In this document: piece by piece, positions 23,522 to 34,123 of the stretch
How positions within the stretch are numbered: position 1 is the stretch's first letter
Layout of the letters: each line of letters begins with the position of its first letter
NCBI GenBank assembly: GCA_947471745.1
Contig: CANJKZ010001018.1
Coordinates: 1,854,001-1,918,000 of the forward strand
DNA length: 64,000 nucleotides
Reading direction: 5' to 3'
Source: Closterium sp. Naga37s-1
Taxonomy: Eukaryota > Streptophyta > Zygnematophyceae > Desmidiales > Closteriaceae
Notes under the pieces: generated by a model
The model's database searches: none
Seen by the model: only the letters and a program-made list of their open reading frames with translations
Told to the model about the DNA's origin: nothing
Position numbers and translations under genes: made by a program

Positions 23522-26500
23522 ATGGGTAGTCCGATTTTATCCGACGAGAACATGACAGACCATTTCGAACCTCCAGCGAAAGTTGAAGATACAGACCCTG
23601 CTGTCTCGGCCGAGCCGCAAGATATCAAGCCGTCCGTCGCCGAATCGTGTTTCAGCACGGACCTACTAAGAATCTACTATCGCCGCCTCTTCCCCTACGC
23701 AGACATGGCTCGCTGGCTCTCGTACGGCAACGACAGGAAACTTCCCGGAACCGACGCGTCGTATCCCCAGCGTCGCGAGTTCTCGTTCACTCTAGAGCAC
23801 GACATCTACGTGCGATACCAGTCGTTCCGCGACGCCGCGGACATGGAGGCCGCCATCCGCGATAAGAACCCGCATAAGATCGACATAGGAGCCGTCTACA
23901 ACGTCGACGTACGTCAGATTTGCCGTTAGTTTTTAAGTCGTTTCCCTGTGTGCTTTCGATGGCAGGCGGCGAGTAGGAAAGCTTGTGTTCGTTCCAGTAT
24001 TCCATATAATCTCTCTTCGTTTTTAACATGTCTTCTTCCCGTATGTACCAGCCGGCGAGACGAGCGGCGTATCAGGGAATCGGGTCGGAGAGCGCGTTCG
24101 CTCCCGTGGAACGGGAGCTTGTTTTCGACATCGTAAGTTGCCAGTACTCGTTCTTACCACTTCTCGCTCCTATCACTTTTCGTTCTTATCACTCTCTTTT
24201 GAGTACACTCTGAAAGCATGCGCAGACGCCTCACCCCTGTCTTCAACGTACCCCCGTGCCTTTCACGACAATGGTGTCAGACCCCACCCCACCCCACCCC
24301 CACCCCACCCCCACAACTTCGTCACTAACTGTAAGCGACCACGACGATGGTTGGACCTGCTGAATCAGGGAAGCAGACATCAAGTGCCGATCACTCATGA
24401 CGTGCATTGGCTACATGTATTCTTTCGTTTGCTGCCTCACTCGTTACAGGATATAAGCGACTACGACGATGTGCGAACCTGCTGCTCAGGAGCGTCGGTG
24501 TGCACCAAGTGCTGGCCGCTCATGACAGCAGCCATTAAAGTCGTCGACACTGCCCTTAGAGGTGCGCTTCTTGTCGACACAAGTTAATGCTGGCCGCTCA
24601 TGACAGCAGCTAGTCCACACCGCTCTTAGAGGTACTTTCCTGAGTCGACTAAAAAGCACACCTGAAAACACACCAAGTGCTGACCGCTTATGACAGCAGC
24701 TATTAAAGTTGTCGGGAAACCGCTCTTAGTGGTACTTTCAGAAGACTTCGAGCACATCCCTTCACTGTGCATCTCTTTTGGGTCAGTGGCATGTATTATA
24801 CAGAACTACTTACTCTCGTTTTTTTCACTCTCTCTCCCGACCTGTGCATATCACTTCCCACCCGCCAGAAGACTTTGGGTTCGAGCACATCTTGTGGGTG
24901 TTCAGCGGCAGGACTTGTGGGCTGATTCTTTATTCAAGGATTCACCCTCTTTCCCCCACTCTCCCTCCCCACCTGTGCATATCTCTCCCCACCTCTCCCC
25001 ACCTGTGCATGTTTCTCCCCACCTGTGCATATCTCTCCCCACCTGTGCATATCTCTCCCCACCTGTGCATATCTCTCCCCACCTGTGCATATCTCTCCCC
25101 AACTGTGCATATCTATCCCCACCTGTGCGTATCTCTCCCCACCCACCAGAGGACTTTGGTTTCGAGCACATCTTGTGGGTGTTCAGTGGCAGACGAGGCG
25201 TGCATTGCTGGGTGTGCGACAAACGAGCAAGGAGGTGAGGGGAGGCAGCAAAAGAACCGGGATGGGCAGTGAGAGAAAGATATGGTTACTTCTATAGTGG
25301 TGGCAGGGGAATAGTTGGCAGGGAAGGTTGGTGCCTAGAGGTTGGGCTTGTTTTATTTTTTTAGATAACTCAAAAGCAATACAACCCTGGAAGGTTAGAA
25401 ATTGAATTCCGAGACGTCTTGAAAATGCAATCCTAGGAAAGAAAGTTTTCTGCCATGCTTGCTGCTGCAAAGTCTGCATTATTTCTCTGCTGATGTTCCC
25501 TTTCAACTGAATCCCCTCTGCTTCCGCCCCATCCCCATCCCCAACACTCATCAGATTAACCAATGAGCAACGATCGGCAGTAGCTGAATACTTTCGAGTG
25601 TATAAGGTACTAGGGATAACCGTCATTTGATTACTTATCCAATATAATCCGTGTGGAATGAGACGAGTTTTGAGCCGCCTCAAAACCAGTGAGCAACGGT
25701 CCGCACCGCAGTGGCTGAATTCTTTCGAGTGTATAAGGGTCCAGCGATAACCGTCATCTGAATGCGCATGCACTTGTGACACCAACTGCAGGAAAATGCT
25801 ATTCGAGGTTCAATGGGTTTGTTTGCTGTTATGTGCATGTATTGAAGTTCATTTAATGACTCACGTTCTACTTACACCATTAACACCACACTAACACGAT
25901 ATCAACACCATGTGCAGGGAACTGAAGCCAATGGAAGCAAGGTGTCTTTCTCCGGTGCTGCTCTTCACCCCTCCCTCATGTAAGCAAAGCATATTCCCTT
26001 CCAGTATTGGATAACAATTGGCCTTTCAACACAACTGAAGTTTTTTTTGTAGGGTTTGTCACATGTCGGCCTACCTTGTGTTGTATCGTTCGACTCGCCC
26101 TTACCCTTTTGGGATTCATTGAACCGCACTAAACCACCTTTCACTCGTTGTTCTCGCCCTCAACCTTTCAGGAGGGCTTACGACCAAGTACTGCGAGGCA
26201 CGTTCGAGAGTGAAGTGCTGCCAAATCAAGAGCTGCTTTTAGGATTCATTGAACCGCATTGAACCTCCTTCCACTCCTGTGTCTCGCCCTCAACCTTTCA
26301 GGAGGGCTTACGACCAAGTACTGCGAGGCACGTTTGAGGGTGACGTGCTGCCAAACCAAGAGCTGCTGAGCCAACCGGACACGTGGAAAAGGGTGCTTGC
26401 CCAGCTGCAAGACCAAGGTCAGTCAAAGTGCGACTTATGCACAAGGTGCACAAGGTGCGATTCAAAAGGGGGGTCGCCAAAGCATTAGCTGCTGAGCCAA

Positions 26501-29320
26501 CCGGACTCGTGGAAGAGGGTGCCTGCCCAGCTGCCAGACCAAGGTACGATCGTGCACGAAGCCACTGTAGCACGTCACACACACACCGCTAATAGTGAGG
26601 TGTATTTTGAGGCGCCTCAAAATACACCTCACTGCAAGAGGGTGCTTGCTCAGCTGCCAGACCAAGGTACGATCGTGCATGAAGCCACTGTAGCACGTCA
26701 CACAACGCTCATGCCCCTCATGCCCCTGATTCCCCTCATGCACCCCATTGAATCCTTTTGTATTGGCCCGCACCACTCATCGCGCTTTTCTTGCATTTTC
26801 CCCTCCCTTCAATCCCCCGCCCCAGTCCCCCGCCCCAATTCTCGGCCCCAATGCCCCACCCCAATTCGCCGCCTCAATCCACCAACCCCATCCCCCTTCC
26901 CGATTCCCTGCCCATCCCACGCCATGCAGAGCTGCAGGATCGGATGGATGCCACGTGGCGCAGCGACAGCAGGCGTGCGTCAGCAGCTGCTGACGTCAAC
27001 GTGTACAGGTGGCAGCAGCTGGAGGCCACCACGCGAGCTGCGGCTAAGAAGGTTACCACCCTCCCTCAGTTGTATCTTATATTGGGCTGCTATGTTGGTA
27101 ACACCTCCCTCGCTTGTATTGGGCTCATATGAAGGTAGCACCTTCCTCAGTTGTATCCTATATTGGGCTGCTATGAAGGTAAGGGCTGCTGTGCGCCCCA
27201 TTTTCTTCCGTTCACATCCCTCCCTGCGTGCAGAATGTGCCGCCAGCCGAGCCGAGGAAGACTGCAGAGGAGATAGTGATTGCAGTCTTCCTCGGAAATG
27301 TGACATCGCACCCTCGCCTCTGAGTGTGCTTCTGATGCGCCTCCGAAATGGTCCCTGCTGCTTGCTCGTTGCCCTTTCTCCTCCTCCCTCTGTGCAGAAT
27401 TTGTCCCTCAGGAAAGCGGTGGAGGAGATAGTATTTGCCTTCACGTACCCTCGCCTGGATCTGGAGGTGGGTGTGTCTTGTTCGTTTCGGCCTTGTGAGC
27501 TTGATGCGTCTATGTGCATCGGTAATAACCTGCGTGTCATTACAGTTTTCGAAGCACATGAACCATTTTGTATTCTATTGACTCAAATGGCATTCCGTGT
27601 ACCTCTGCCTATTTGTCTATCTCTCTATGTCTCTTATGAGTCGACTCAAAGGCACATGTCTGCTGTTCCTCTGACCCGCTGTCTTGCTATCTCTCTGTCT
27701 CTCTCTTTCTCTGTCTCGCTGTCTCTCTGCTCCTCACAGGTGTCGAAGCACATGAACCATTTGCCATTGAGTCAACTCAAGTGCACCCCCACATTTTGCT
27801 ATCTCTCTGTCTCTCTGCCTCTCTGCCCCTCTGTTCCTCACAGGTGTCGAAGCACATGAACCATTTGCTCAAGGCCCCGTTCTGCGTGCACCCCAAGACA
27901 GGTAACGTCCCGCCTGTGTTGGTGCCATCGCTTGAGTAGGTCCACTTATGACCTTTGAGAATTCTCAAAAGATGAGAGTTCTCGAAAGTGATCCACGTAT
28001 ACCATTTTCTAAAAGTACCGCTCTGCGTGCACCTGAAAACGGTGATTCAAGTTTTGCTCACTTTTCCTGTGCTGTATCTCTGGTACTGTTTGTGTGTGTG
28101 TGTGTGTGTGTATGTCCATCGTCCCTCTCACTACCCACACTCAGGTGCCGTGTGTGTGCCCATTGATCCGGCCAACTGTGCTGACTTCGAGCCAAGCCAA
28201 GCCCCGACACTCAATCAGGTGCTCTTATCTCCCTCGTAAACACACCCCCCTCTAATTCTAATACGTCCCTAGCCCCAGAATCAATCAAGTGCTGTTATAC
28301 CCCTCCTACCACCTCTCTCCAAAAAAAAAAAAAAATCTGTTACTTTCACCCCCTCCCCTCCTGCCTTTCCCTGGCTTCATATCTGGTTAGTGTAGTGTCG
28401 TCTCAGCAGAGCAAGCCAAAGATAATTCCACAGCTGTTGGATATTCTTTGTACCCTTCCCCATTGCCAATGCAACCTGTTTAACTAAGCTCACAAAAACA
28501 CTGCAGCCTATGAATCTTACTTTCTTCTCTTCCTCAGCACTCCTGCTCTCCGTTTCCTCCCTTTACCCTCCCTGACTCCTCATTTCAGCTGGTGGTTGAG
28601 ATCAATGGCTCCTTTGCTGCTGCCTCCTCCCGATCATGAGATGGCTCCTCTGCGGCTGCACCCACTGCTGCTGGGGCTCCTAGCCCTCATGCTTCCTCCT
28701 TATCCTCCCATCGTCCCCCACCCCCCTCAATCCCTGCTATCCGCACAGCTGGTGGGTGAGATCAATGCAGCCAATCGGACATCAGATGGCACTGCTGCTA
28801 CGGCCACAGGTATGGTTCCCTTGCTGCAGCTCCTTCTCCTCGTTCCATCTCCTAGTCTTCTTTACCTCTCAATCAATTTTTTTCGACTTATATCCTGTCC
28901 CTCGTCCATACTTTTGTGCACTTGCTGTTCGATACATGGGCTTTTGACCTTTTTTGCATTGCTTTGTCTCCGTATCTTGTGCAATGCTCTGGCTCTCTCT
29001 CTCTCTCGCTTGCTCGCTCCACTGCAGGCATTGAGGCGACCTCACTCGCTCCTTTCTTGGAAATCTTCCGAAGCACCTTCCTGCGGCCATTGCTTGCTGC
29101 TTCCAAGGTGATGAATCCGCTGAGTAGCCCCGTATTTCATCAACTACTCATTCATTATATATGAGCGACTTTCAGGGCCTTCTGTGCTATTGCTACTTGT
29201 TCCGATTTGTCGCAGGCTTTGACCTTGCCTGTATCGTGTTCTGTATTGCAGGAGGAACTGGAGGCAGAACATAAACAGAAGCTTCACAGTGGTGCAAACG
29301 CCAGAACAGTGGAATGGTAG
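23522..29320 (+). CDS. POLA3: DNA primase small (catalytic) subunit
   Basis: Fourteen exons join in phase: 23522-23908, 24052-24132, 24450-24561, 25150-25234, 25555-25606, 25918-25979, 26302-26417, 26930-27051, 27398-27466, 27844-27901, 28145-28218, 28749-28809, 29028-29107 and 29252-29320 (about 475 residues; human p49 is 420). The protein synthesises RNA primers in the DNA polymerase alpha-primase complex. Visible hallmarks: [36 protein letters not shown]; the catalytic Asp pair in FDID (about 155 and 157), split by intron 2; CC-x5-C-x2-C zinc site (about 167, 168, 174, 177); [12 protein letters not shown]; and the third Asp in [17 protein letters not shown] (about 360). The region ending PFCVHPKTG then PIDP is also conserved. 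The extra length is at the two ends and in an Ala-rich loop. Stop codon is TAG. Confidence 0.93.
24575..24920 (+). repeat. Echo copies of primase exon 3 end and exon 4 start
   Basis: About 24587-24640 and 24672-24735 repeat the exon 3 3' end (TGCTGGCCGCTCATGACAGC and donor; real end 24561). About 24860-24913 repeats the exon 4 start ([15 protein letters not shown]; real exon 25150-25234), but then diverges before the RRGVHCW motif. Confidence 0.85.
24968..25140 (+). repeat. 20-base minisatellite in primase intron 3
   Basis: About eight to nine copies of a unit CACCTGTGCATATCTCTCCC sit directly before the real exon 4 acceptor. They form a long pyrimidine-rich tract that ends in the functional CCAG. 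Confidence 0.95.
25660..25760 (+). repeat. Whole-exon echo of primase exon 5
   Basis: The sequence after the real exon 5 (25555-25606) repeats the exon and its downstream intron, including TTTCGAGTGTATAAG and GATAACCGTCAT. A 2-base insertion would break the frame. Confidence 0.85.
26111..26710 (+). repeat. Echo copies around primase exon 7
   Basis: A roughly 131-base unit (26111-26241) repeats the acceptor and first half of exon 7 ([20 protein letters not shown]; real exon 26302-26417), then hits a stop. About 26486-26575 and 26633-26705 repeat the exon 7 3' half with the donor and following intron (CAGCTGCCAGACCAAGGTAC). Confidence 0.9.
27225..28310 (+). repeat. Echo copies of primase exons 9, 10 and 11
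   Basis: A diverged exon 9 copy lies at about 27230-27310. Exon 10 starts (TCGAAGCACATGAACCATTT) recur at about 27545-27600 and 27741-27790 before the real one at 27844, and an exon 10 end-like copy is at about 27985-28060. A weak copy of the exon 11 end is at about 28265-28310. A copy of the exon 12 start is at about 28588-28625. Confidence 0.75.
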
Positions 29321-29796
29321 TGCTTTCCTATACAGCCCAGCCCAGTGCGAAGCTTGCCAACAATATGTATATACTAATGCTGCCAATCACTTGCTACATT
29401 GCTGAGTCCATTATCAAATTTTAAAGCCTGTGATGTGAAGATCTTACCTAACAGCAATCAGCATAATGGTCATGGAGGAGCGACCAGGGGGTTTCCAGGT
29501 CTGAATTAACGTACAGGGCGCATGTGCAGGGTATTCCCTAGTGATGTCGAGCACCTAACAGCAATCAGCATAATGTTTTAGAATCCAAAACACCCCGTTC
29601 AGGTTGCCACCATGTTACTGTTCTTACCCTGTGCAAAACTGTTTGATAGAACAGCATAATGTATGTGAACAATTATGGTATGGTACACCTGGTGCAGTTT
29701 CTTCCATCTGTTTTTCTGTGAATGAGACGGATGCAGTAGAAAAGCTAGAGGAACATTCTCAACAACACTCCATCCTGGGTATGCAGCAAGAGAGTG
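29321..29796 (+). other. Primase 3' flank
   Basis: AT-richer sequence without coding potential, probably the 3' UTR. A short direct repeat CACCTAACAGCAATCAGCAT-like occurs at about 29447 and 29552. Confidence 0.5.
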
Positions 29797-31162
29797 ATTC
29801 TTGTTAATTGATATTGCATATCTTATACCTGCCTATAGCTTGCTAGTGTATTAGTTTAGTTATTAGCATCAACTGCTGGTGGTGTACCCTCTTCTTCTCT
29901 CTTCCTTCTCCTATATCTTGTACTCTTGACTAATATCAAACCCCTCTTTTTTGCCAAAACATCTCGATACCATCTCCTAGCTCCAAGCCTTCCTCCTAAG
30001 CTCATGCCTCCTACATAGTTACTTTGACATGTTATCAGAGTGTGGTCTTTTCTAGGACCTATTCTAAATGGGCCCACCAACTCCGCCTTCTGCCATGGCG
30101 GCCCACTATGCTGCTTGCGCGAAATCTGCTGCTGTTTCCGGAGCCTATGCTAAACCCGTCGCGCGGCTCCCCGTCGCCCTTCGCGGCTGCCCCGTCGACC
30201 CGCGCGCCCGTCCCCGTCGACCTGCGCGCGGCTCCCCGTCGCCCTTCGCGGCGGCCCCGTCGACCCGCGCGCGGCTCCCCGTCGCCCTTCGCGGCGGCCC
30301 CGTCGACTCGCGCGCGGCTCTCCGTCACCCTTCGCGGCGGCCCCGTCGACCTGCGCGTCGCCCTGCGCCCCCCCCCCCCCCCCCCCTCCCCGCACACCTG
30401 AGTTCGCTTTCCGCACACCCGAGTTCGCTTCCCGCACACTTGTGCTCGCTTCGCGCACTCCTGAGCTCGCTTACCGCACACTCAGGGTATGGGGGTGACG
30501 GGTATGGGGGTGGCGGGTGTGTGAGCCGTCCCCTGCTTCTCCTCTCCTCTCCTCCAGCCGCCTCTCCCACCTCTCCTCTCTCCTTTCCATTTCCAGCCGC
30601 ATCTCCTCTCCTCTCCTCCAGCCGCTTCTCCTCCTCCTCTCCTCTCCTCCAGCCGCCCCTCCTCTGCTCTCCTCCTGTGCACCACCAGCAGCTTCCTCCT
30701 CCTCACCAGCAGTTGTGTTTGCTCGTAGATGGCGAGCGACCAGCATCCTTCGCCCTCCGGCTATCCCAGCTCTCCTCCGCGCTCTCCGCGCCCTCCTCCG
30801 TTCTGGCGTTCACAGGTGCTGCCGGTCAGCAACCGCTATTTCTGTGCATATCCCAGCTACAAGCAACTGTTCTCCAGGTGACCTGGTGCCAGACACCTTT
30901 TGCTATAGCCATAGGCAGTTACGGGGGTGTGTTAATTGATATTGCATATCTTATACCTGCCTATAGCTTGCTAGTGTATTAGTTTAGTTATTAGCATCAA
31001 CTGCTGGTGGTGTACCCTCTTCTTCTCTCTTCCTTCTCCTAAATCTTGTACTCTTGCCTAATATCAAACCCCTCTTCTTTGCCAAAACATCTCGATACCA
31101 TCTCCTAGCTCCAAGCCTTCCTCCTAAGCTCATGCCTCCTACATAGTTACTTTGACAATTCT
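29797..31162. mobile_element. Small non-autonomous LTR retroelement (1356 bp) with ATTCT target duplications
   Basis: Two 228-bp LTRs, 29802-30029 and 30930-31157, differ at only a few positions. Both start TGTTAATTG and end TTTGACA. ATTCT flanks the element on both sides (29797-29801, 31158-31162). The primer-binding-like site TGTTATCAGAGTGTGG follows the left LTR at 30030. A short G-run (ACGGGGGTG) before the right LTR may be the polypurine tract. The 900-base interior has no protease, integrase or reverse transcriptase. It holds a GC-rich tandem repeat (30157-30360, CGGCTCCCCGTCGCCCTTCG core), a poly-C run and a second repeat of about 22 bases (CCGCACAC..GAGTTCGCTT). An open frame at 30068-30982 crosses these repeats and is probably not a conserved protein. 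Confidence 0.93.
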
Positions 31163-32974
31163 CTGTCGGCACAGCTGCCCTCTAACGAGTATGTGCTGTT
31201 CTGCATGTGAGCGAGCATAGGCAAATATGCATGCTGTGTAGAGATGCATATGTAGCAGAGCTTGGGAGGAGGGAGTGGCTGGCAGATGCATTGTGTGGGT
31301 AGGCAGGTGGTAAGGAGAGGATGCAGAAAGTAGAGGAGCGGGAGTGAGATGTCCAGAAAGGGGGGGTTGAATGGATAGGAATGAGAGAGGTGGGTGGTTG
31401 CGAGGGAGGGCAGGAGAGGAGAACAGGAAGGAGGTACCTAAAAGAGATGAAAGTATAGGGCGAAGTGTTGCGGCGAACAGATAGAGGGGAGGGGTAGGGA
31501 GAGAGGGAGAGAGAGGGGAGCGGAATGAACGAAGATCGGATGGACGGAGGGAGCACAGGGTCGCAGTGGGGAAGGGAGGGAGGGAGAAAGAGTTGGAGGG
31601 AGAGAGTGAGTGACGGAGAGAGCCAGAGGGAGAGAGAGAATGAGAAAAGGAGAGAGGGAGGGAGGCAGGAGGGAGGCAGGAGGGATGGATGGATGGAGGG
31701 AGGGGAGGATGGAATGGCGGAGCGGGAGGGAGCGAAGGAGACAAGAGCGGAACAAACAACAAGCGGATGCATGAAGGGAGGTGAAGTGATGAGTGAATAA
31801 AGGAGGCAGGAAGGGAGAAGTGTGGAAAACAAAGGAAGATAAGGAGAGAGAGGGACGGACGAGAAGAGTGAATGGAGAACGAGATGTGAGGGAGGGGGTG
31901 GGGAGAGAGTGGGTGGGCAAAAGCAGTGAAGGGAGAAGTAAAGGAAAGCTTGGTGACAGGGGGAGGGGATAACGGATGGAGAAGGGAAGACGAGGGGTGG
32001 ATGAGGAGTGAAGTGGGAAGAGGAAGGGTGGAGGAGGGGTTAACGAGGGGAGGAGGGGGAAGTTGGAGAGGCCAGAGAGATTGAGAAATATGGCGCGGTG
32101 AGGGATCGGTAAAGGGGGAAGGGAAGGGAAATGGTGTAGTAGGCGAGCGGGAAGAGGAGAAGGGGCGAAGGGTTTGGGGTTTCGGGTATAAGAGAGTGAA
32201 GGACGGTAAATGTGGGGGACGGCAGGTCGGAGACAGCGAAGTGGGGACGATCAAGGGATAGAGATGGGGAGAGGAGACGTGAGTGATATGGGAGGGGACT
32301 TGTGGTGCGTCGAGGCCAATGAAAAGGGAATGAGGGTCGACTTGCAGGGAATGCGAGGAGATGAAGAGACAGGCGGCAGTTCGAGGCTGTGGAAGCGAGG
32401 GATGGGGTTGTGTTGTTCGATTTTTTTACTGGTAACTTTCAAAACGACAAGCATCAATGTTGCAGGTTGTTAGAGTCGTTCGCCAAGAGCTTGGCTTTGC
32501 TCGTTAAGTAACACAAACCCAAGACACACAAGCTGACGACGAAGAACGTCTACGGATCAGCGGGTTTTGGCCCCACAAACAGGTCCCTCTTCACATTTCT
32601 TTCACACTCGCACGCATGCTACGCTACGGAGTACGCGAGAGCGATGCGGAATACGTTAAGTAGCACACACACAAAAAACAAAGAGGAAAAACAGGGTCAC
32701 ACACCGTCCCACGCGAACTAAACACCCGCGACGGCACCCGCGAGTGCGTGCGTTGGTCATCGGGTTATTCATGGTTGAGCACTCAGGTAGGCGACACAGA
32801 ATTCTACTGGAGTTTACAGGGGAGGGGAAGAAGTGGGGAGAGGGGAAAAGGGGGGAAAGTGAGCAAGACAGAAATTAAAATATTCAACATCTAAGACTCC
32901 TAATTTCTTTCCAGATCCCAAATTCAAAACCTTTAAGTCAGTCGGTAAAAAGAGGCTCGCAATTATACTCACAT
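31163..32974. other. Polypurine block and SMT 3' flank
   Basis: From about 31260 to 32260 the plus strand is almost continuous purine (GGAGG, GAGAGA, GGGA) with no credible gene. The complementary frames are Ser/Pro/Leu-rich artefacts. The remainder to 32974 includes the probable 3' UTR of the sterol methyltransferase. Confidence 0.6.
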
Positions 32975-34123
32975 CTAAGTGGAGGCCGGCGCAGCGGGTT
33001 TCCGGAGCAGCAGCAGGTGTGCGGGAGTGAAGATCCCGGTCTCGCCTCCTTGTGTCAGGTGCACAGCGACCGTCGTCAGCATGTTGTGAACGTCAACCAA
33101 TCCCTTGGGAGCAATGTTGAGCATCGACACGATCTTCACGAGCAGGTGATTGCGAGCATACGCGATACGGCCGATCTTGAGGCGCGTCCACCAGGGGAGA
33201 GCAGGAGGAGCTGCGACATCCCTGTTGTCAATAACTTCGAACCCCACCGCTTCAGCAGCTTCTACGATCTCCTTGTATGACCGAAGCTCCGGAAGCGCGT
33301 TCCCGTAGCAGATGTCGTCAATAATCTTAACGTGCTCCTTGTTGTCAGGGTCGTACTTGTGCGTTTTCACCCACTCGTACGTCGCGTAAAGCTGGCCGGG
33401 CTTCAGCACGCGGAAGATCTCGCCGTAGACGTCCGTCAGCTTAGGAGCATGGCAGGTAGCCTCGATGGAATAAGCAGCATCGAAGCTGTTATCCTCAAAC
33501 GGCAGCTCAAGAAAGTTCCCTTGGACAACCGTGCACAGCTTGTCCAAGCCTCTCCGGGCATTGTGCTGCTGAGCACGCTCCACTTGATACTCGTTAATAG
33601 TAACCCCGGTAACATTCGCCCCGGACTTCGCCGCGATCGCTCGCATTGGTCCGCCGACTCCGCATCCCGCGTCCAGAGCCTTCATTCCAGGCTTAAGCTT
33701 CAATATAGTCGCAATGTACTCCTCATGAGCGATCGTCGCTTCCCTATCGGACTTCCCCGGAAGAGCAGGCGAAAAATGGAAGCTCTGACCCCACCCCCAT
33801 TCGTAAATGTCGGTCACGAGATTGTAGAATGTGTCGACGAATTGAGGAGCTTGGCTCTTTTCGGTGACTCCTTCGCCTGCGTTTTGTTGGAAGTATTTGT
33901 CGTAGTTTGTCCAGCCGTTAGCCACTTCATCCTTCTTCAGCTTTCCTCCGCCGAGCTCTGTGGTCGACTTGCCTTTCACCTCGGGCTTGCCGATGGATGA
34001 GAGAACGAACGTTGTTGCGCCAACAACGGCCACTGCAGCAGCTACCCCGAACCACGTCGCCTGGGCCGGAGATATCGAGACGTCAGCGCGGAAAACGCTC
34101 GTTACGAGCATTAGCAGATCCAT
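32975..34123 (-). CDS. SMT2: Sterol 24-C-methyltransferase, SMT2-like
   Basis: A single uninterrupted reading frame of 382 residues, the normal family length. It transfers a methyl from S-adenosylmethionine to C-24 (or C-24(1)) of the sterol side chain in the endoplasmic reticulum. Visible features are a hydrophobic N-terminal anchor (about residues 22-45), the sterol-binding motif YEWGWGQSFHFSP, the SAM-binding motif LDAGCGVGGPMRAIA, TGVTINEYQVERA, YSIEATCHAPK, and a C-terminus with APKGLVDVHNML and GGETGIFTPAH. YNLVTDIYEWGWGQ and the APKG-VDVH segment match land-plant SMT2 better than SMT1, so the second methylation step is the more likely analogue. In an alga one enzyme may do both. It is the only intronless host gene here, so retroposition or intron loss is possible. 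Confidence 0.92.
   Translation of the reverse strand: MDLLMLVTSVFRADVSISPAQATWFGVAAAVAVVGATTFVLSSIGKPEVKGKSTTELGGGKLKKDEVANGWTNYDKYFQQNAGEGVTEKSQAPQFVDTFYNLVTDIYEWGWGQSFHFSPALPGKSDREATIAHEEYIATILKLKPGMKALDAGCGVGGPMRAIAAKSGANVTGVTINEYQVERAQQHNARRGLDKLCTVVQGNFLELPFEDNSFDAAYSIEATCHAPKLTDVYGEIFRVLKPGQLYATYEWVKTHKYDPDNKEHVKIIDDICYGNALPELRSYKEIVEAAEAVGFEVIDNRDVAAPPALPWWTRLKIGRIAYARNHLLVKIVSMLNIAPKGLVDVHNMLTTVAVHLTQGGETGIFTPAHLLLLRKPAAPAST

Noticed and set aside
24968-25140. CRISPR-like array of regular 20-base repeats
   Set aside because: Repeats are contiguous with no unique spacers and sit in a eukaryotic intron; it is a minisatellite.
30068-30982. 304-residue frame inside the small LTR element as a gag gene
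   Set aside because: It spans two tandem repeats and a poly-C run and enters the right LTR; no Gag motif is present.
31139-32254. 371-residue Ser/Pro/Leu-rich frame on the minus strand
   Set aside because: It is the complement of a polypurine tract, which rarely contains stops; composition is that of the repeat, not a protein.
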